A stretch of DNA of 61,633 nucleotides from Chitinophagales bacterium (GTDB lineage: Bacteria; Bacteroidota; Bacteroidia; Chitinophagales; Saprospiraceae): the NCBI GenBank assembly GCA_013298955.1, contig JAAFJT010000017.1:1-61633 (forward strand). The letters run 5' to 3'. Shown here one piece after another: positions 1 to 7,475 of the stretch. The translations under genes and the position numbers were made by a program. The first letter of the stretch is position 1; each line of letters starts with the position of its first letter. The notes below the pieces were generated by a model, which did no database searches, was not told where the DNA came from, and worked only from the letters and a program-made list of their open reading frames with translations.

Positions 1-19
1 CCTTTTGGTAAAAAGGAAA

Positions 20-27
20 CAAAGATA
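20..27 (-). promoter_or_regulatory. possible -7 box for a gene off the left edge
   Basis: Read on the minus strand this is TATCTTTG, a match to the Bacteroidota -7 consensus TAnnTTTG. No TTTG box lies at the normal 19-21 base spacing, so this is weak. Any gene it drives would lie outside the window. Confidence 0.25.
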
Positions 28-107
28 GGCTTTTTTGTCAAAGTAAAGTGTAAAAGAACTTGGATTCTTTGGATTTAAGTAGTTCAATTGAAAGAACCGA
101 TTTAAAA

Positions 108-135
108 GGTCGGCGAGGTTGCAACCTCGCCGACC
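108..135. repeat. palindromic repeat family A, copy 1
   Basis: A 28-base palindrome with arms GGTCGGCGAGG and CCTCGCCGACC around TTGCAA. Conserved flanks (TTGAAAGAACCGA on the left, TTGATTCGATGCGAAT on the right) recur at other copies, so the mobile or duplicated unit is longer than the core. It lies between the left edge and the end of the alpha/beta hydrolase gene. Confidence 0.9.
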
Positions 136-182
136 TTGATTCGATGCGAATGCGCTGATTTTCAACGATTTGCGTTTTGATA

Positions 183-234
183 GCAATCATAAGCATCCTA
201 TTTCGCCCCTTTTCCAAAGCGGAAACGGGTGTAA
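183..234. repeat. partial copy of palindromic repeat family D
   Basis: Contains CAATCATAAGCATCCTATTTC followed by a short TTTCC/GGAAA hairpin. This is one arm of the family D element that is complete at 17865-18116 and 39966-40122. The other arm is missing. Confidence 0.6.
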
Positions 235-238
235 TGAA

Positions 239-1099
239 TTAGTTTTTTAAAAACGGAGCAATATTTGCCCAAGCCGCCTCAAAATTCTCTAAAAAACAGC
301 CATGTCCTGTATTGGCGATGATGCAGATTTGATGTTTCGGAATATATCGAGCTGCACTCACGACTCGTTCCACTGGATTGCCGCCGTCATTGTCACCTGC
401 CATGACTAAAACGGGACATTTCACCGTACTCAATAAATCTTTGCTAACCGTAACTTGATTATAACAATTTGCTACTTGCGTAAACAAATCTTCGACTCGA
501 TTGGGTTCGGGCATGAGTTTTAATTGTTGATTCCAAAAAGGTCTGTCCATTTCCATCGCTTGTTGGGCAGTGAATTTGAATGCCCTGAATCCCGGACGGA
601 GTTCCCCTGCGCCCATTACAACCATTTTTTTGACTCTATCGGGATACATCGCTCCTAATTGGTAAGCCGCATAACCGCCATCACTAAAACCAATGACGAT
701 GACACTATCTTTTGTAACGGCATTGATAACCGCCATCGCATCATTCGCTCTTTGTTCCAGCGTAAGTGGCTCTGTACCCAATTCAGATTTGCCATGCCCC
801 CGTGTAGAAATCGCTATGACTTGATAATTTTTCTTCAATTTTTCAATAAAATCAGTCATTTCGATGGTCGCGCCAAATAATCCACCGTGTAACAATACAA
901 TCGGTTGCCCTTTCCCATAGACTTCATAATATAATTTGGCATCTTTGGCTTTCACATAACGCCCTGCTTTGGGATTATTGCCATAAGGCGTTTTATAAAC
1001 CACATTGGGTGGCTGAAAAGCGCGTCTTAAATTTTCTTGTCCTTGAACACCTGACATGAAAAATAGAGAAATGAATACGAAAAATAATTTTGAATGCAT
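239..1099 (-). CDS. alpha/beta hydrolase, exported
   Basis: A 286-residue alpha/beta-hydrolase-fold protein. A signal peptide covers about residues 1-20. The oxyanion-hole HGG is near residue 71, the nucleophile elbow GFSDGG places the serine near residue 139, the probable acid is in GDNDGG near residue 236, and the catalytic histidine is in NTGHG near residue 266, so the triad is intact. The substrate cannot be read from sequence; esterases and C-C hydrolases share this architecture. It is the last member of a run of minus-strand genes, separated from the SnoaL-like gene by a family A palindrome. A link to the neighbouring organic-acid genes is inferred from position only. Confidence 0.85.
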   Translation of the reverse strand: MHSKLFFVFISLFFMSGVQGQENLRRAFQPPNVVYKTPYGNNPKAGRYVKAKDAKLYYEVYGKGQPIVLLHGGLFGATIEMTDFIEKLKKNYQVIAISTRGHGKSELGTEPLTLEQRANDAMAVINAVTKDSVIVIGFSDGGYAAYQLGAMYPDRVKKMVVMGAGELRPGFRAFKFTAQQAMEMDRPFWNQQLKLMPEPNRVEDLFTQVANCYNQVTVSKDLLSTVKCPVLVMAGDNDGGNPVERVVSAARYIPKHQICIIANTGHGCFLENFEAAWANIAPFLKN

Positions 1100-1161
1100 T
1101 TTGTTTTATTTTAAAATGATGGATAAAAAAATTAAAATCTTATGAAAGAACCGACCCAAAA

Positions 1162-1189
1162 GGTCGGCGAGGTTGCAACCTCGCCGACC
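1162..1189. repeat. palindromic repeat family A, copy 2
   Basis: Same 28-base palindrome as at 108-135, with the same flanks (GAAAGAACCGACC on the left and TTGATTCGATGCGAATT on the right). It fills most of the gap between the hydrolase and SnoaL-like genes. Confidence 0.9.
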
Positions 1190-1234
1190 TTGATTCGATG
1201 CGAATTGGTTGATTATCAATAAATTCCATTTCAA

Positions 1235-1816
1235 CTACTTAGCATTTTCAATGGCACGTTTAAGAATATCCTGCGAATCATTGCTACTAAGAGGTCTAAC
1301 GGTGCGTTGCGAAACTTTCCAGCCCTGCGTAGAACGCACGAGTTGCCACTGGTTCACGGTCAATTGGTAAATTGAAAATCCAGAAGAGACACCCTTACCC
1401 GGAAGTTTCACATGAGAAGCTGCCGTGTCAGGCATCACAATGAGTAAATAGCCCGTAGCAACAGCACTATCACCGTTGAGCCTGATGTGAGGGAGCATCG
1501 CTAAATGAGTCATCCCGAATTGGATAGCCGTTTTTTGGTCAGCACTGCTAACGATTTTTAGGATTTCAGCGCGTCCTTTGTCTTGCCGCCCCTGTCCTCT
1601 GTCAAAAAGGGCATCTTCTGTAAACATTTCTTTCCAATACGCCGCCGATGCCACATCAGAACTGAAAGCCGAACCCGCGAGCAGGTTTAGTATTTCAAGC
1701 CTATCTTCTGCGGCTGTAATCCGTGTAAGCAACTGTTTTTGCTCTAATTTATGGATAGAGCAGTTAGAAAATAGACCTACTGAAAGACCAATCATCAATA
1801 AATAATTCATTTTCAT
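1235..1816 (-). CDS. SnoaL/NTF2-like domain lipoprotein
   Basis: A 193-residue protein with a hydrophobic N-terminus ending in a cysteine near residue 19 (LFSNC), a loose lipobox of the kind tolerated in Bacteroidota. The rest resembles a SnoaL_4-type NTF2 fold: an AAEDRLEILNLL helix, a YWKEMFTEDALFD segment, a G-R-A-EI helix, and strands around MTHLAMLPHIRLNGDSA and QLVRSTQGWKVSQRTV. Such domains serve as small isomerases, dehydratases or ligand-binding proteins, and no catalytic assignment is possible here. It may be cotranscribed with the upstream dehydrogenase gene, although a family A repeat separates them. Confidence 0.7.
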   Translation of the reverse strand: MKMNYLLMIGLSVGLFSNCSIHKLEQKQLLTRITAAEDRLEILNLLAGSAFSSDVASAAYWKEMFTEDALFDRGQGRQDKGRAEILKIVSSADQKTAIQFGMTHLAMLPHIRLNGDSAVATGYLLIVMPDTAASHVKLPGKGVSSGFSIYQLTVNQWQLVRSTQGWKVSQRTVRPLSSNDSQDILKRAIENAK

Positions 1817-1895
1817 TATTTTAAATAAGTAGTTGATTTGAAATAAACTATTAAAACGTAAATAATTGATAATCAGTTTATTCGTATCGAATCAA

Positions 1896-1923
1896 GGTCG
1901 GCGAGGTTGCAACCTCGCCGACC
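1896..1923. repeat. palindromic repeat family A, copy 3
   Basis: Same 28-base core in the opposite flank orientation (TTCGTATCGAATCAA on the left). The left flank also contains AAGTAGTTGATTTGAAA and GATAATCAGT, which recur at 49090-49150, showing that the full element is roughly 100 bases or more. Confidence 0.9.
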
Positions 1924-1948
1924 TCTTAAACTACTTATAAGGATTGAA

Positions 1949-2806
1949 TCATTCATAATCGTAAAACCCTTTTCCGACTTTTTTGCCCCATTCCCCTTTT
2001 GTGAATTTTTCAACAATCGTCGGAGAAGGTCTATCGGCAGGGTCGCCGCTTTCGCGGTATTTTTCCATACCCACATGATAAGCTAAATCCACTCCTGTAA
2101 GGTCTAACAGTTGAAAAGGACCCATTGGATAGCCCAAACCATTTTTTACAGCCGTATCAATATCTTCGTAGGAAGCAACGCCCATATCAAGGAGTTTTAA
2201 GGCTTCCTGCCTTGTCGCTTGCAAAAAACGATTGACCAAAAAGCCATAGATTTCTTTATGCAGCAGCACAGGCGTTTTGCCCATTTTTTGAGCAACTTTC
2301 ATCACGGATTCAACGGTATCCACTGAAACATGCGCTCCTTGCACGACTTCAACCAATTTCATCACTAAGGCTGGATTGAAAAAGTGCATATTACAAACCT
2401 TATCAGGTCGTAAAGTAGCATCGGCAATCTTGGAACTGACGATGTAAGAACTATTCGTCGCCAAAATCGTGTGCGCAGGGCATATTTTGTCTAACTCGGC
2501 AAAAAGCGTGCGTTTGATGTCTAATTTTTCAATAATCGCTTCAATCACAAGGTCTGCATTTTCGGCAGCCTCTTTCATGGAGGCGGTGAAAAGAAGGTTT
2601 TCCCGCGCTTGGTTTGCAGCAACTTCGGTCAATTTACCTTTCTGAACCCTTTCGTTTAAATAATGATCGGCAAACTGAATGGCTTTATTCAGGATGGCTG
2701 CATTGGTATCCGTACAACGTACTTGGAAACCAGCTAAGGCGGCGCACATGGCAATTTGATGTCCCATGTTGCCCGCACCGATGACAGCTATTTTATGTAT
2801 TTCCAT
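1949..2806 (-). CDS. 3-hydroxyacyl-CoA dehydrogenase (3-hydroxybutyryl-CoA type)
   Basis: A 285-residue NAD(P)-dependent enzyme that oxidises an L-3-hydroxyacyl-CoA to the 3-oxoacyl-CoA, or the reverse. The Rossmann motif GAGNMG is at residues 11-16, the NSSYIVSS substrate loop follows, the catalytic histidine is in MHFFNP, and the C-terminal helical domain has GFLVNR, YPMGPFQLLDLTG and GKGFYDYE, typical of the Hbd/PaaH family at its usual single-domain length. It starts 4 bases after the BASS transporter gene, so they are almost certainly cotranscribed. In this cluster it probably acts on the product of the MaoC-type hydratase; this is inference from context. Confidence 0.92.
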   Translation of the reverse strand: MEIHKIAVIGAGNMGHQIAMCAALAGFQVRCTDTNAAILNKAIQFADHYLNERVQKGKLTEVAANQARENLLFTASMKEAAENADLVIEAIIEKLDIKRTLFAELDKICPAHTILATNSSYIVSSKIADATLRPDKVCNMHFFNPALVMKLVEVVQGAHVSVDTVESVMKVAQKMGKTPVLLHKEIYGFLVNRFLQATRQEALKLLDMGVASYEDIDTAVKNGLGYPMGPFQLLDLTGVDLAYHVGMEKYRESGDPADRPSPTIVEKFTKGEWGKKVGKGFYDYE

Positions 2807-2810
2807 CTTT

Positions 2811-3896
2811 TTATTTTTGTTCTTTTAAAGGTTGATGCTGCCACCAGTTTGCTAATAACGAACCCGAAATCGTCATCCATGGCACCGAAATCGCCGAAGC
2901 CAAACCAACCGTTGCAATTTTGCCCATTTGCAAAGCAATACCAGAGGCAAGTCCACCATTTTGCATACCCACTTCCAATGAAATCGTCCGACAAGTCGCT
3001 TCATCAAGTCCCAACCATCGGCTGCTCCAATAGCCCAATAAATAACCTGTGGAGTGGTGAATCATAGAAGCAAGAAAAAGCAACGGACCGATGTTCAACA
3101 AATTATCGCGTCCAGCAGAAACAATGACGATTAACATCATCAAAATGCCTATCATAGAGATTATCGGCATGACCGCTTGTAGCCATTTGACACCATTGCG
3201 AATCAATTTATTGATAACCAAACCAATGACAACTGGTAAAATAATGATTTCAATAACATGTAACATCATTTTCATAAAATCCACTTCTACGAATTGCCCT
3301 GCAAGGATTTTCATCAAAAAAGGAGTCATAATGGGCGATATCAAGGTGGAAAGGGTGGCAATCGTGATAGACAAAGGCAAGTTGGCTTTCGCAATAAACG
3401 CCAAAACATTAGACGATACTCCACTTGGTACGGAGCCAATTAGGATAATGCCTGCGGCTATTTCGGGTGGAAACCCAAATCCTTTGGCTAAGGAAAAACC
3501 AAGTAGGGGCATAATGGTAAAATGACAAACTAAACCAATCAAAACGGCTTTTGGGGTTTTTATCACGCCTTCAAAATCTTTCAAACTCATCTCAGTCCCC
3601 ATCGTAAACATAATCAATTGAATTAATGGAACGATGAGGCTTGTAAATTTGAAATCACCGATTTTTTGAAAATATTGAGGATAAAACATGCCCACTGTCA
3701 CTGCCACAAAGATCCAAATCGTAAAAGCCATTTGCTTTATTTTGGGATTGCCAAGTCCCCCAATTGCCAAACAGACCAGTGAACCAATGACGAATGGTCC
3801 CATTGCACTGATACCCTTTCCAAAAAGCAGCGTTCCGAGGGCTAAAAGCCCTAAAATGGCGGAACTACCAAGTAAGAATTTATATATTTTTTCCAT
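2811..3896 (-). CDS. bile acid:sodium symporter (BASS/SBF) family transporter
   Basis: A 361-residue inner-membrane protein with about nine or ten hydrophobic segments. The SBF-family signatures are a conserved FTMGTEMSLKDFE segment, VGLVCHFTIMPLLGF, and the GSVPSGVSSNVLAFIAKAN stretch that lines the sodium and substrate site. BASS members carry bile acids, pyruvate, pantothenate and other organic anions with sodium; the substrate here is unknown. Its position, immediately upstream of a 3-hydroxyacyl-CoA dehydrogenase and downstream of an IclR regulator, suggests uptake of the organic acid that the island degrades. Confidence 0.9.
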   Translation of the reverse strand: MEKIYKFLLGSSAILGLLALGTLLFGKGISAMGPFVIGSLVCLAIGGLGNPKIKQMAFTIWIFVAVTVGMFYPQYFQKIGDFKFTSLIVPLIQLIMFTMGTEMSLKDFEGVIKTPKAVLIGLVCHFTIMPLLGFSLAKGFGFPPEIAAGIILIGSVPSGVSSNVLAFIAKANLPLSITIATLSTLISPIMTPFLMKILAGQFVEVDFMKMMLHVIEIIILPVVIGLVINKLIRNGVKWLQAVMPIISMIGILMMLIVIVSAGRDNLLNIGPLLFLASMIHHSTGYLLGYWSSRWLGLDEATCRTISLEVGMQNGGLASGIALQMGKIATVGLASAISVPWMTISGSLLANWWQHQPLKEQK

Positions 3897-3938
3897 GATG
3901 CTGTAAAATTGAACCTATTTTTCAAGGCTGCAAATAGG

Positions 3939-4034
3939 AAAGGTCTGAATTAGGCTTTTTAGGCTTTTCAAGATTACTTAGGATTTAAATCCTAAGTAAT
4001 CTTGAAAAGCCTAAAAAACCTAATTCAAAACCTT
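3939..4034. repeat. palindromic repeat family G, copy 1, overlapping a gene end
   Basis: A 96-base near-perfect palindrome with outer arms AAGGTCTGAATTAGG and CCTAATTCAAAACCTT and a centre of CTTAGGATTTAAATCCTAAG. The right arm runs into the IclR gene, supplying its last few codons and its TAG stop. It may also act as a terminator between the regulator and the transporter genes. Confidence 0.85.
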
Positions 4035-4811
4035 GTTTTCTGTCTTTCCAAGCGCACTTTTACGACTCAGTTGTGCTGCACTTTTCCGAAGTTTATCGGT
4101 TACGTCCTGTTGTGTTGCTTGTTGTGTGCCGTCAATGCGGGCTAACATCGGAACGGTCAACGCAGCAACCGCAAACCCATTCATATCAAGAATCGGAAAC
4201 GAAATAGCGTGTAATCCTGCATATTGATTGCTTTGAATGGAAGCAAAACCATGAGCCACAACTTCTTTCAAAACATGCTTAAAATGTTTCATTTCCATTG
4301 CGGATTGGTTCGGCAGGCTTTCCTGAATCCGCAAATCCATGATAACAGGGTCTTGAAACGCTACTAACACCAGACCTGATGCAGACGGTGCAACCGCAAT
4401 TTCAGAACCTACGCGGGTCATAAAACCCAATCCATTCGGCGGTTGAATCGCTGCAATAACTGTTTGAACACCATTATTATACACCCTCAAATCGCAAGGA
4501 AATGAAATCGCTCTGGAGAGTTCCTCCATAATCGGCATTGCCTCCGTCAATAAGCGATAAGTCGGCGGGTGAAAATGCGATAATTGAAACAATTTGGAGG
4601 TCAGGGTATAAACATTCCCATAATGAGCCACATAATTCCTTTGCACCAAACAATTCAACATTCGATAAATTTCACCCAAATTGCGCCCAAGCCGCAAGGC
4701 TATTTCCTGTTGCGTGAGTCCATTTTCACATTGACAAAGGGCTTCTAAAATATCCAAACCTTTGTCCAATGCAGGGGCTGAATACACACTATTTTCTTCT
4801 TTATCTTTCAT
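4020..4811 (-). CDS. IclR family transcriptional regulator
   Basis: A 263-residue regulator. The N-terminal winged helix-turn-helix covers about residues 14-75 (ALDKGLDILEALC, LTQQEIALRLGRN, IYRMLNCLVQRNYV). The C-terminal IclR effector domain includes the conserved GSEIAVAPSASGLVLVAF and an AVAALTVPM strand near the end. IclR proteins bind a small organic acid and control an adjacent catabolic operon. It starts 1 base after the VOC gene stop and probably controls both its own minus-strand run and the divergent MaoC-CaiB-SDR run. The last codons come from a palindromic repeat (3939-4034). Confidence 0.92.
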   Translation of the reverse strand: MKDKEENSVYSAPALDKGLDILEALCQCENGLTQQEIALRLGRNLGEIYRMLNCLVQRNYVAHYGNVYTLTSKLFQLSHFHPPTYRLLTEAMPIMEELSRAISFPCDLRVYNNGVQTVIAAIQPPNGLGFMTRVGSEIAVAPSASGLVLVAFQDPVIMDLRIQESLPNQSAMEMKHFKHVLKEVVAHGFASIQSNQYAGLHAISFPILDMNGFAVAALTVPMLARIDGTQQATQQDVTDKLRKSAAQLSRKSALGKTENKVLN

Positions 4812-4812
4812 C

Positions 4813-5229
4813 TCACATGCCTATCTGATGTACTTCAATGATATTCCCATCTGGGTCGTGAAAGAATATTTGATACCAACCCGCCAATGCCCATTTGCCA
4901 TAATCGGCATAAGGGATGCCTTGCGCTTCAAGGTTCTTTTTAAACCCTTCAATATCATCCGTCCGAAAACAGAAATGACCATTTTTGATTGGATTAATCC
5001 ACTGTTTCATGCGAAAAGCGGTCTCATTGTCTTTCTTCGTGATGTGAAACTCTACTTGACCGTCGCTCAAAAAGGCGACTTGACCATCATACCGATTGAC
5101 GGTTTCCGCGCCTGTCAAACCATGTTCTTCGTCTTGAATGACGTTCAATCCGAAAAGAGATTGATAAAACTGAGATAATCTTGGCACATCTTCGGTGCAA
5201 AGATTCATGTGATGATATTTAAATTTCAT
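4813..5229 (-). CDS. VOC (glyoxalase/dioxygenase superfamily) protein
   Basis: A 138-residue vicinal-oxygen-chelate protein with two beta-alpha-beta-beta-beta modules. The first opens with HHMNLCTEDVPRLSQFYQSLFG and the second with GHFCFRTDDIEGF, ending FFHDPDGNIIEVHQ. Likely metal ligands are the N-terminal histidine, the histidine of GHFCF and the glutamate of IIEVHQ. The family includes glyoxalase I, methylmalonyl-CoA epimerase and extradiol dioxygenases, and the exact reaction cannot be chosen. It is the first gene of the minus-strand run, directly ahead of the IclR gene. Confidence 0.85.
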   Translation of the reverse strand: MKFKYHHMNLCTEDVPRLSQFYQSLFGLNVIQDEEHGLTGAETVNRYDGQVAFLSDGQVEFHITKKDNETAFRMKQWINPIKNGHFCFRTDDIEGFKKNLEAQGIPYADYGKWALAGWYQIFFHDPDGNIIEVHQIGM

Positions 5230-5262
5230 AAGCCGAAATTAGAAAGTTAAAAAATATTTTTG

Positions 5263-5302
5263 CAAATATGAAAATAATATTTCAAATATGAAAACAATAT
5301 TG
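5263..5302. promoter_or_regulatory. tandem 20-bp direct repeats, candidate IclR operator
   Basis: Two adjacent 20-base repeats, CAAATATGAAAATAATATTT (5263-5282) and CAAATATGAAAACAATATTG (5283-5302), differ at two positions. Each carries an inverted half-site pair (AAATAT and ATATTT). They occupy the 98-base divergent intergenic region and end where the -7 box of the rightward gene begins, which fits a repressor or activator site for the IclR protein encoded next door. Binding is inferred. Confidence 0.6.
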
Positions 5303-5310
5303 TAATTTTG
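5303..5310 (+). promoter_or_regulatory. -7 promoter box of the MaoC-CaiB-SDR operon
   Basis: TAATTTTG fits TAnnTTTG exactly, with TTTC at 5280-5283 in the -33 position (19-base spacing). Transcription would start near 5317, just before the ATG at 5328. Confidence 0.55.
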
Positions 5311-5327
5311 TTGAAAATTTTCTTAAT

Positions 5328-6170
5328 ATGCAAGTATCACTGGAAGCATTTCCAACAAAATCGAATGAAGTATGTAGTCTGACTATGGTTCGGCGTGTGG
5401 CAGCTATGTTGGATTTGGATACGCAAACCTACTCGAATGGTGATTTATTGCCAAAAGGTTGGCACTTTTTTATGCTGTCTGGGGCAACGCAAAAATCGGC
5501 ATTGCGGTCTGATGGATTTCCGGGTTTAGGCGTGCCGATTCCAGACCTTGGATTGCCAAGATTGCTTTTAGGCGGCAGAACGGTGTCGTATCATGGGGCT
5601 ATTGAAATCGGTTCGGTCGTGGAACGAACCAGTTTTGTTAAAAATATTACCGAAAAGACGACTTCATCGGGCAGAATGGCTATTGTCATCATTCAACATG
5701 AGTTGCGCCCTATTGCTGCAATCCATCCTGCGATTGTTGAAACGCAAACCTATATTTTATTGAGTGGAAAAAGTGTTCCAACGAAAGCTGAAAAAACGCT
5801 TGCTGAACCGATTCATGGGGGTTCTCAAAAACAATTTGTACCCGATGAAACCCTGCTGTTTCAATATTCTGCCTTAGGATTTAACTCTCATAAAATTCAT
5901 TTGGATAGAGATTATGCCCAAAAGGTGGAAGGATTACCCGATTTGGTCGTGAATGGTGGTTTAGCAACCCTTTTATTAACCGAGTTTATGAGAAACGATT
6001 TAGGTTTGGAAATAACAGCAATAAAAGTAAAACATATTGCGCCGTTATTCTGTGGTCGTAACATGACGCTTTATACGGAGGACGCAACAACGGGGAAATT
6101 CAAAATATTGGATGACAATAAGGTTGTTGCCGTTGAAATGGAAGTCGTTGCTGCTTTGAAAAATTTTTGA
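5328..6170 (+). CDS. MaoC-like hydratase (mesaconyl-C4-/itaconyl-CoA hydratase type)
   Basis: A 280-residue double hot-dog protein. The N-terminal half resembles the FAS1 dehydratase-region domain (YSNGDLLPKGWHFF and the LGGRTVSYHGAIEIG strand). The C-terminal half has the MaoC catalytic signature, an FNSHKIHLDRDYA segment in the pattern N-x-H-x-I-H-x-D, with LPDLVVNGGL after it. This arrangement is known from mesaconyl-C4-CoA hydratase and itaconyl-CoA hydratase, and from fungal Htd2. It hydrates a 2-enoyl-CoA or runs the reverse reaction. Because a CaiB-type CoA transferase follows, a dicarboxylic CoA ester is a reasonable guess, but the substrate is inferred. Confidence 0.8.
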   Translation: MQVSLEAFPTKSNEVCSLTMVRRVAAMLDLDTQTYSNGDLLPKGWHFFMLSGATQKSALRSDGFPGLGVPIPDLGLPRLLLGGRTVSYHGAIEIGSVVERTSFVKNITEKTTSSGRMAIVIIQHELRPIAAIHPAIVETQTYILLSGKSVPTKAEKTLAEPIHGGSQKQFVPDETLLFQYSALGFNSHKIHLDRDYAQKVEGLPDLVVNGGLATLLLTEFMRNDLGLEITAIKVKHIAPLFCGRNMTLYTEDATTGKFKILDDNKVVAVEMEVVAALKNF

Positions 6171-6187
6171 AATTTGTATCGAATCAA

Positions 6188-6215
6188 GGTCGGCGAGGTT
6201 GCAACCTCGCCGACC
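6188..6215. repeat. palindromic repeat family A, copy 4
   Basis: The same 28-base palindrome between the MaoC-like and CaiB genes, inside what should be one transcript. An open frame runs through it into the CaiB gene from 6174, but that N-terminal extension is repeat-derived and not a plausible start. Confidence 0.9.
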
Positions 6216-6269
6216 TTTTGGATAGTACATCCATCCACCCAAACCATTTATAATTTATCATTTCAAATT

Positions 6270-7475
6270 ATGAAATTTGAACCGCTAAAAGGGATTAAGA
6301 TATTAGATTTAACCTCCGTAGTCGTTGGACCCGTAGCTACTTGGCGATTAGGGCAGTATGGGGCTGAAATTATTAAGGTTGAAAATCCTTCGGGCGACCT
6401 CATGCGCGGTCTTGGGGGCAGGTCTCCGACAGGACAACATTCAGGAACGTACCTGCACCTCAATCGTGGAAAGAAAAACATTTGCCTCGACCTCAAAAAG
6501 CAAGGTGGAAAGGAAATCTGTCAAAAATTGGTTGAATGGAGTGATGTCATCGTAGCCAATATGCGTCCTGATGCTTTGGCGCGTTTGGGATTAGATGCCG
6601 ATTCGATTCAAAAACAGTATCCTGATAAAATCTATTGTTTGATAACAGGTTACGGTACGGATGGACCTTATTCGGGATTACCGACTTATGACAGTGTTTT
6701 ACAAGGTGCATCGGGCATTGCAGGTTTGACGATGGCGCGGGACGGTAAGCCAACTTATGTGCCAATGCTTATTTGCGACCATGTAGTGGGCGAAATTACG
6801 GCAGGGGCGGTGATGGCTGCTTTGATGCAGCGTCAAAATACAGGACAAGGGGCAAGCATTGAAATACCGATGTTTGAGACGATGGCGGCTTTTGTCTTGC
6901 AAGAGCATTTAGCGCAACAGAGTTTTGACCCGTCTGTTGGTCCCGCAGGTGATCAACGCCTGTTGAGTCCCCATAACCAACCTGTAAAAACCCAAAATGG
7001 CTTTATTTCGGTCACAATCAATACAGACGCTCAAGTAAAAGCCTTTTTAAAAGTAACGGATAGAGCCGATTTGCTAATGGACACTCGCTTCACAACCATT
7101 GCAAATCGGGCAAAATACGTGAAAGAATGGTTTGAAATTAGAGGTGCGCCCTTAGAAAGTAAAACAACTGAAGCATGGCTGACCCTTTTTAGAACAGCCG
7201 ACCTTCCCGCAATGCCTTGTCATACGCTACAAACCTTAACGGAAGACCCTCATTTAAAAGCCGTTAAGCTCTTAGATTATGAAAATCACCCAACAGAAGG
7301 TCGCATTGCCGTTATCCGTTCTACGATACGCGTTAATGGCGATTATCCGTCGGTTCGCTCCACTGCGGTACCGAATGGTTGGGATACACCAGATTTACTC
7401 CACGATTTGGGTTATTCGACAACTCAAATAGACCATTTCATCACGCAAAATGCAGCCTATTGTTATGAAAAATAA
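6270..7475 (+). CDS. class III CoA transferase (CaiB/BaiF family)
   Basis: A 401-residue acyl-CoA transferase. The N-terminal GIKILDLTSVVVGP and the VENPSGDLMRG region bind CoA, and the catalytic aspartate is near residue 170 in MLICDHVVGEITAG. Family III enzymes transfer CoA between carboxylates (formyl-, succinyl-, mesaconyl-, itaconyl-CoA). The ATG at 6270 begins the family's usual N-terminus (MKFEPLKGIKILDL); the longer open frame upstream reads through repeat A. It lies between the MaoC-like hydratase and an SDR gene that overlaps its 3' end, so it most likely activates the island's acid substrate. Confidence 0.9.
   Translation: MKFEPLKGIKILDLTSVVVGPVATWRLGQYGAEIIKVENPSGDLMRGLGGRSPTGQHSGTYLHLNRGKKNICLDLKKQGGKEICQKLVEWSDVIVANMRPDALARLGLDADSIQKQYPDKIYCLITGYGTDGPYSGLPTYDSVLQGASGIAGLTMARDGKPTYVPMLICDHVVGEITAGAVMAALMQRQNTGQGASIEIPMFETMAAFVLQEHLAQQSFDPSVGPAGDQRLLSPHNQPVKTQNGFISVTINTDAQVKAFLKVTDRADLLMDTRFTTIANRAKYVKEWFEIRGAPLESKTTEAWLTLFRTADLPAMPCHTLQTLTEDPHLKAVKLLDYENHPTEGRIAVIRSTIRVNGDYPSVRSTAVPNGWDTPDLLHDLGYSTTQIDHFITQNAAYCYEK

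Noticed and set aside
6174-6269. N-terminal extension of the CaiB gene
   Set aside because: The open frame runs through the family A palindrome and adds residues not found at the start of CaiB enzymes; the ATG at 6270 gives the normal N-terminus.
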